Assembly: GCF_027595985.1 (NCBI RefSeq)
Contig: NC_073306.1
Location: 154,551,217-154,615,216 of the forward strand
Source of the DNA: Sorex araneus
Lineage: Eukaryota; Chordata; Mammalia; Eulipotyphla; Soricidae
Length of the DNA: 64,000 nucleotides
Direction of reading: 5' to 3'
Below are positions 57,141 through 64,000 of this stretch, piece after piece. Made by a program: the position numbers and the translations under genes. Position 1 is the stretch's first letter. Each line of letters starts with the position of its first letter. The notes under the pieces were generated by a model. The model saw only the letters and a list, made by a program, of their open reading frames with translations. It was not told the DNA's origin and did no database searches.

Positions 57141-57889
57141 ATTGAACCGGCTTTGCTTTGGACATAGTCAAGGGGAGAATAGAAATGACTTCTAAGTGAT
57201 TGAATGCTCTCCTTGGCTTCAGAAATTGCCAGCATGCTACTCAATTTAATCTGTAGTACTAATGTGTATCTCTATCCATCTATTTATCTATCTTTCCTGC
57301 CAGCCGGTCAGCCAACAGCTCAATTTGTCCAATGCCACTGTGTTTGCATTTGAGTTAAGATTCCAAGCTAGGTCTGGCAATATTCCCCAGTCTGCATAAT
57401 TCCTACTAAACCAAGTTGTCACCTGCATGCTCTGTGTATTTTAGACTAAATCACACTGTATCTGAAATGAAATAAATAATAGACATAATCTAATGGAAGG
57501 CTTTCAAAGAGTTAGTTGCAATTTCTTATCGGGAAGGGTAATATTTTCCTAGAACTAGAGGCTACTCTTGCCAAGACAGAAGAGCCAGATTCTCCAACGT
57601 TGTTTCTCTTGCATTCCATTCTCCTCCATTTTTTTTTTTTTGGTTTGGGATTATGGATAATCTTGGGCTTGAAAACCATTAATCTAGTTCATGATTTCAA
57701 AATTGCAACAAAAACAGAATCAAAAAATATTGTCTGTTTACCTAAGAACACAGAGTAAAGTTCGGCAGAACTTTTGCACCATTTTACCTCAGATATTTTC
57801 TATATTAATCCTATAATATTGGTATTTGCACGGTCAATTATATTCTTATCACCAATCAAACTTCTGAATAGCTAAGATAGGTAGAAGTT

Positions 57890-58260
57890 ATGGGACCAAG
57901 GTGGCAGAGTAGATAGGTATTAGCCACTCTCCTGTCATCACAGAAAAATTTGTACTGAAAAACTAAAATAAATGTAGAGTTCTCCCTGGTGCCTCACTAA
58001 ATAAGGAAACTAGAGAATTCATTCATAATCTCCAGAAGGGCCGTGCTGTGGATCAAGGAATAGCATCCAAAATGAAAGGCTATAAGGATTGTCATTCTAG
58101 AGACCAACAGGAGAGCTGTCACTCAGAAACTTGCCCCAGGAAAAAGAGGGATCAAACTGACAACATGGCACCCTAATCTTACAACTCAGCTTTCAAAATA
58201 CCTGATAGATAGGCAAGATATTTAGTGGCTCAAACCCACAACAGATTGCACGTTGGGGTC
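57890..58260 (+). mobile_element. Possible LINE-1 5' region
   Basis: GGACCAAGGTGGCAGAGTAG resembles the widespread L1 5'-UTR/ORF1 leader phrase (AAGATGGC.GAGTAGA), followed by TTAGCCACTCTCCTGTCATC. No ORF1 product is recognisable. It may be the 5' part of the degenerate L1 at 59.6-61.4 kb. Confidence 0.45.
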
Positions 58261-58387
58261 TCTTGAAAGCTGCCAGAAAGCTGCTACATCTGATTCCTTT
58301 TGATAAGAAATGGCCTGCATTCAAATTCTATCATCCAACCTATAGACAGAGGAGCATGGAAGTAAATGATAGTTGCTAACCACAATC

Positions 58388-58597
58388 TAAAATAATCTCG
58401 TTTCTGGGGCTGGAGCAATAGCACAGCGGGTAGGGCGTTTGCCTTGCACGCGGCCGACCCAGGTTCGATTCCCAGCATCCCATATGGTCCCCTGAGCACT
58501 GCCAGGGGTAATTCCTGAGTGCAGAGCCAGGAGCAACCCCTGTGCATCGCCGGGTGTGACCCAAAAAGAAAAAAAAAATATAAAATAATCTCGTTTC
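58388..58597 (+). mobile_element. SOR-A SINE, young, 18-bp perfect TSD
   Basis: Near-consensus body 58406-58577. Perfect direct repeats TAAAATAATCTCGTTTCT at 58388-58405 and 58580-58597. A perfect TSD and consensus body indicate recent L1-driven insertion. Confidence 0.97.
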
Positions 58598-59047
58598 TCT
58601 CAACTTACATGTAAGTACCACATAAGTATTTAACTTTTGACACCATTCTGCAGGTGCTATTGAATACCTCTTTCTACGTTTTTCCATGCCTTTCCTGATT
58701 TATATAATGCAACAACTCAGTGCTGAACTTTTTTGTGAACTACTTTTTTAGGTATCTTGAATAGCTGTTGGGATGTTTTTGTTCTTATTCCTAGATGTGA
58801 AACATAAGACTTTAAAAGATAATTAGTAGCTAGTATTTATTTAAAATCTGCTATGTAAATCATTGTAATGAGGATGAAAGAAATTCAGAGATCTCCTACA
58901 TAGTAGAGTATGTACACTACACTGACAAGAAAAATATGGAGGGGCCAGGCCCTCAACCCCTTGAGCACTGCTCTTTCACCTACACGAAAGAAAACCACTC
59001 TTTGGGCAGTTTTTTCCCAAGCTGAAAAGAAGAAAAAGAGTTTACAA

Positions 59048-59268
59048 AAGCGGGTAGGGCATTTGCCTTGCACTTGGCAGACCCAGGTTCAATTTCTCCG
59101 TCCCTCTCGAAGAGCCCGGCAAGCTACCGAGAGTATCTCGCCCGCAGAGCAGAGCCTGGCAAGCTACCCCTGGTATATTCCATTTGCCAAAAATAGTAAA
59201 AATAAGTCTCACAATGGAGATGTTACAGGTGCCCGCTTGAGCAAATTGATGAACAATGGAATGACAGT
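59048..59268 (+). mobile_element. SOR-R SINE, 5'-truncated in the A box
   Basis: Begins AGCGGGTAGGGCATTTGCC. CTCTCGAAGAGCCCGGCAAGC, CAGAGCCTGGCAAGCTACCC, RTE tail GGAGATGTTACAGGTGCCCGC, end AATGGAATGACAG. Confidence 0.9.
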
Positions 59269-59883
59269 AGTCAACTTACATAAGTCTGACAGCATGCAGT
59301 CAAAAATGAATACCTAGACTTAGGTTGTGTCTACAGTTAAATCACTCAACCAACTTCCCGTTTCCTGCTATGACCAGGGTTAGCCCAAATATGAATATTT
59401 GAAAACTTGGCTGCTAGGGCCTGGTCAAACTCAGTGCCACAGACCTCACCAAACTGTTTGTATTTGACTGCAAGATACTTTGCAGGTTTAATTCAGCCTA
59501 GAAATGTAGTTGCTGCCAAGTAGTAGCAAATGTGAACACCAAGAGTTTCCCATTATGAGGAAGTTGACATATACTAACATGCAGGGAAATCAAAGTTCAA
59601 AAGAAAATAAATACTAATAAATAAATCTCTAGACACACTGGAATGGACAAAAACTAAAGAAATAGTAAAAATCCTGTTTTATCTAAAGGAATAAGGGCAG
59701 GGAGAGGAAGGGCAGAATGCTAAGTGTCACTAATATTAATCAGCAGTATATGAGAAGCCATAGTCAGAGCTAAAGGAGAAAAAGTAAAAGAATTTAAACT
59801 TAAAAAGAAGTTAAACTATCCCAAATTTTAAATGAGTTACAGACAGAGAACTCTGATGCTCCACAAAGACTTTCAGAAACAAT

Positions 59884-60084
59884 AAATTATATAGAAATAT
59901 GGGGCCAAAGTGATAGTACAGCAAGTAGGGCATTTGCCTTGCACGCACCAGACCTGGGTTCAATCCCCGGCATCCCATATGGTCCCCAAGTACCGCCAGG
60001 AGTAATTCCTGAGTGCAGAGCCAGGAGTAACCCCTGAGCATCGCTGGATGTGACCCCCCCAAAAGAAAAAAATTATATAAAAAT
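59884..60084 (+). mobile_element. SOR-A SINE with TSD, nested in LINE-1
   Basis: Body 59901-60069. Flanks AAATTATATAGAAAT (59884-59898) and AAATTATATAAAAAT (60070-60084) match at 14 of 15. GTGACCCCCCCAAAAG end is a C-expanded variant. Confidence 0.95.
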
Positions 60085-61156
60085 GTGAAGGCTGAAATGC
60101 AATATACAAAAATCATTTTGATTTTTATATACATAAGAGATGTAGAAGAAAAAGAAAAAATGTTTTAAATCCCATTTGCAGTGACAAAATTGTAAATCAA
60201 TTGGAATGAACAAAGGAGATGAAGGAATTATACACTGAAATCTATAAATTACTAAAAGAAATAGAAAAAGGCACAAGGAAGTGGAAAGATAGTTTATGTT
60301 AATGTATTGGAAGAGCTAATATTGTCAAAATGACGACACTACCCAATGAATTTTGCAGATTTATTCTTTATCAAAATTCCAATGGCATTCTTAAGACATA
60401 TAGAAAAAATACCACTAAAATTTGTACGGAACCATAAAATAGTCATGGTTTTATGGTTATGTAGTCATGATTTAATAGCTATGATTCTTTATGGTTTAAT
60501 AGTTATAGTTTCCTGAACAGTCAAAGCAATCCTATGAAAATAATGATGGGAGGTATTGCATTCTCTGACTTGAAATTAAAAAAAAAAATTATAGTGATCA
60601 AACCATGTGGTACTGGAATAATAGCAGACTCTCAGAAAATGGAAAAGAATTGAGAGACACTAGATGTGAACACTAGGAAGTAAGTATTGATAGTTAATTA
60701 TGTGAGAGAACCCAACTGTATAAAGTGGAGGAAGAAATGCCTTTCCAGCTGTTGGTTCTGAGAAAACTGAGCCACAAGGAAATAAAATAAATACTTTTTA
60801 AACAATGGACCACTACCTCACACCATATATAATTAGTAATACAAAAATGAGTTGAACATCTTGATTTAGACTCAAAACGTATTAAATACATAGAATCCAT
60901 AAATACATAGAAGAAAGCATAGGTAGAACTTTCAGTAGTATTGACCTTAGAGGTATCTTCAATTATTTTAATCCAGTGGCAATAGAAGTAAAATCAAAAG
61001 TAAACAATTGGGACTATATCAAAGTTAAAATTTTTCTGCACTATGAAAGGAACTACAGTTAAATAAAAACACTTTCCAGAATGGGAGAAATATTTAAATG
61101 CTGAGATCCACAATATATAAAATATTTACAAAACTAAGCAACTTAAATAGCCCCTT

Positions 61157-61364
61157 CAAAGACTGGGCAGAGGGCTGGAGTGATAGCACAGCGGGTAGGG
61201 CGTTTGCCTTGCACGCGGCCGACCCGGGTTCGAATCCCAGCATCCCATATGGTCCCCTGAGCACCGCCAGGGGTGATTCCTGAGTGCATGAGCCAGGAGT
61301 GACCCCTGTGCATTGCCGGGTGTGACCCAAAAAGCAAAAAAAAAAACAACAAAGACTGGGCAGA
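61157..61364 (+). mobile_element. SOR-A SINE, young, 15-bp perfect TSD, nested in LINE-1
   Basis: Body 61172-61349. Perfect repeats CAAAGACTGGGCAGA at 61157-61171 and 61350-61364. Consensus A and B boxes. Shares the GAGTGCATGAGCC variant with the 14.9-kb copy. Confidence 0.97.
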
Positions 61365-61786
61365 AGAGCCTAATAGACATTTCCTTAATGAAGACAGAAA
61401 TCGAAGCAGGTGAAGACATTGGACAGACTGGAAACCACTGTGTTGCTCACTTGAAGTTTGGAGGAAGACATCACAAACTCAGGAATGTAGCTGGTCTCCA
61501 AAAGTTTTAAAAATCAGGACCATATTATCCCTTAGAGCCCTTACAAAGCATTGAAACTGCTGACACTTTGGCCTTATCTCAGTGAAATCTACTGAAGATC
61601 TCTTCCCTCTAAAGCTAGAAGATAAGGTTTCTGTTTTTTCAGATATCAATGTTCCTACTAATTTATTCAAGCAATAGGGAATGAATCAGCCAAATATGCT
61701 ACTCTTGATTAGCATTAGAAATACCAATCGAATGTTAAAGAGATCAAACTTATTATAAGGATAACAACACTAGAATGCATTAAATA

Positions 61787-62048
61787 TCACTGTATCACTG
61801 TCATCCCGTTGTTCATCGATTTACTCGAGCGGGTGCTAGTAACGTCTCCATTCATCCCAGCCCTGAGATTTTAGTAGCCTCTTGTTACTCCTCTCTCCTA
61901 ACGCTGCTGTATTGAAGGCTCTTTCAGGGTCAAGGGAATGAGACACATTATTGTTACTGTTTTTGGCATATTGAATACACCACAGGTAGTTTGCCAGGCT
62001 CTGCCATAGGGCGGGATAATCTCAGTAGCTTGCCGATATCTCTCCGAG
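61787..62048 (-). mobile_element. SOR-R long-tail subfamily
   Basis: Minus-strand copy with the extended tail seen at 28.7 and 44.7 kb (plus strand CATCCCAGCCCTGAGATTTTAG, GTTACTCCTCTC, GGCTCTTTCAGGGTCAAGGG). The 5' end is at the TA microsatellite. The tRNA head is missing. Confidence 0.88.
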
Positions 62049-62075
62049 ATATATATATATATGTATATATATATC
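62049..62075. repeat. (TA)n microsatellite
   Basis: TATATATATATG words adjoining the truncated SOR-R. Confidence 0.9.
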
Positions 62076-64000
62076 CTATAAATAGATGCATTTGTTAGTA
62101 TTTAATATATATTATATATATTTTCTTCTATGATGTGTTGCCTACTGTCTGAACCCCATCAAATGTGGTCTGGTAATTATGGAAATAATTACCATTAAGT
62201 ATCTTTTTGAAAAAGAAAGAAACAAAGAAGAAAACAAGACAAGTTAATAATACTGTTCCTCTTTTAAATAATCTACCAATTTTAATTCCTGAATGTTCTA
62301 AAAAATAATTGACCATCAGGCAAAAACAAAGAGAAAATATTCATTCTTTGGCAATGATCTAGAAATATATCTTCTTTTTCCTTCTGTGGGGAGACAAACT
62401 ATGAAGGGGGGAAAAGGTCTCACACCATTCTTCAACTAAACTTAATTTACCATATGAAATTGCATGTTACTTATGTATAAGAATATATAAACTTGTAACA
62501 CTCATATTCAATATGAATATATTATATATGAACCTATTCTCTTTATTTATTTCAGGACCCAGATGTGAACTTTACATAAAGTGATGCTATTTATGTCATC
62601 AACGTCACCAAAGTTCTCCTTCACCCTAATGACATGAGTGAATGATTGACTTTCATAATATTTCTGAGTCTCTAGAATCTTACAAAGGTGGTTGACATAA
62701 TATTCCCACCACAAAGCTATTGCTGGATCAATTAATTAACTTAATAAATAAACTAATTCATTATGGAATTGACCTATAAAACTCCATAATTTATAAACAA
62801 TTCTAAATATGAGGTTTTGTAGACTAGATCCTTCTAAAAATGATTTTAGTAATTGTGGGAAAGTGTAGGATAAATTAGAAATACTAACATATGCATCTAT
62901 TTATAAGATAAGCAATATTAACATATGCATCTATTTAAGTTACTGGGAAAATAAATGATAATAAGTGGAGAAAAATATCATAGTGGGCAAAGTTTTAAGA
63001 ATGAGAATGATTTTTTATAAAATAACATTAAAATTGATTAGCAATCAGAATATCAGAATATAACGTGTGCTAACTATTTATTAAGTTGTTCTTATTTTCT
63101 TTATGCAATGTTTTAGAATAACTTTTTACCATTGGTTTCACCTTTTTTTCAACTGACTTATGGATATATTTAGTACATTAAAAACTACAAATAATGCAAT
63201 TAGAAATTTGAATACAGTATATTTAAATATAAGTGATATTCCAGGAGTATTATTAAAGGAAATAAAAGCTGTTTAAAATCAACAGACTTTCTGGCAGTTG
63301 AATACACATGGGTTTCATCTTATATTACTATTTGGTTTGAGTGAGTTGAATTTTCCAAGTAAAATAATGACTTGGCTGATATAAAGCCCCCCAAGTTCTC
63401 ATTTAGTGTTTCCAGTGTTTAAACGTTTCAGGATCTATAAGAAAAGACTCAGTAAAATATCATATAGCAGAAAGCAAGGTAATGGTTGCATGGGATACAC
63501 AGAGCAATTGAACTAGAATCTATGAATAATATTATGGCTTCGAAAGTTACACAAAGTAAATGTGATTAATTATTTTAGATTAAACTAAAATGCTTCTGAA
63601 TTTGTAAGCTGATACTATACTACAGATCATAAGTCTATAAACTCCCAGGTAATGAAATGAAAGTAAATCAAGTAAATATTTTGAAGGGCCCCTCATTCCT
63701 AGTGTTCGATACAGCATATAAATGAACTAATCAGAGATTTCACTCGTGGGAGGTATATGAAATTACACTGACCTTTTCTTTAAACTGAGGATGCAGTTGC
63801 CTATTGCTCATACACTCACAATTTCTCACCATTGAATCAATCCAAACGGCTTGGGTTCAAAGGACAGGGCTCCAGATGTAACCATACAGTCCACGATTTG
63901 GAAAATGTTTTTATCTAGGTATTTATGGTGCCTGAAACCTGGGAATGTAATTAGAAGTTGTGGGAACACATTAGCTGCAAAAATGTTAGTGAAAAAAGAA
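62076..64000. other. Unique AT-rich DNA
   Basis: No gene or recognisable repeat over about 1.9 kb. A near-duplicate AATATTAACATATGCATCTATTT phrase (62885 and 62914, ~30 bp apart) is a small local tandem duplication. Confidence 0.5.

Larger units (their letters stand above)
59590..61405 (+). mobile_element. LINE-1 ORF2, sense, degenerate
   Basis: Sense L1 ORF2 text with many stops: GAATTATACACTGAAATC (60226), TTGGAAGAGCTAATATTGTC (60308), ATTTTGCAGATTTATTC (60349), AAAATTTGTACGGAACCAT (60416), AATGGACCACTACCTCACACC (60804), GTAAACAATTGGGACTATATC (61001), GAATGGGAGAAATATTTAAATGC (61080), AGACATTTCCTTAATGAAG (61376). It lacks the last ~300 bp of ORF2 and the 3' UTR. Two SOR-A copies are nested in it. 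Parts before 60150 are assigned by contiguity. Confidence 0.8.

Overview
The window looks like non-coding (intergenic or intronic) DNA of a shrew, most likely Sorex. It is AT-rich and saturated with copies of a tRNA-derived SINE whose head (A box TAGCACAGCGGG, B box GTTCGAATC) matches the Soricidae-specific SOR family. It also holds three copies of an RTE-clade LINE whose protein fragments resemble nematode RTEs, as expected for RTE1_Sar of the common shrew. I find no intact host protein-coding gene, rRNA, tRNA or CRISPR array. The longest meaningful reading frame (290 codons) is the C-terminus of LINE-1 ORF2.

Layout. 0-8 kb: SOR copies, an antisense LINE-1 3' end, an AT-only tract, and two RTE copies (4.9 and 6.2-7.7 kb). 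8-19 kb: microsatellites, a MIR, a 700-bp composite L1-like element with target-site duplication (TSD; 11.1 kb), a second SINE family (14.5 kb), and a composite RTE-tailed repeat (18.1-18.7 kb). 19.7-22.3 kb: low-repeat DNA. 22-30 kb: antisense LINE-1, a TTTC microsatellite, a third RTE copy (26.9 kb), and more composite repeat (28.7-29.3 kb). 31.9-36.3 kb: an old antisense LINE-1 split by a younger sense LINE-1 that carries a 3' transduction. 36-44.7 kb: mostly unique DNA with one ancient LTR, a MIR and a few SINEs. 44.7-55 kb: SINEs, L2, MIR and a 737-bp retrocopy (52.4-53.2 kb). 55-62 kb: L2, MIR, and a degenerate LINE-1 invaded by SOR copies with perfect TSDs. 62-64 kb: unique AT-rich DNA.

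How the elements work together. Two reverse-transcriptase systems serve one SINE head. Copies ending in a poly(A) tail (here 'SOR-A') are of the LINE-1-dependent type. Copies whose last 70-120 bp are the 3' end of the RTE element, ending in short TGATACAG-like repeats ('SOR-R'), should be RTE-dependent. A longer unit called repeat X here has been joined to the same RTE tail and moved as one piece (9-bp TSD at 18.1-18.7 kb). X was also moved separately inside a polyadenylated transcript (14-bp TSD at 52.4-53.2 kb). This X/RTE-tail composite is the best candidate for something not well described. Family names come from recognising consensus features by eye; all repeat boundaries are approximate unless a TSD is given.
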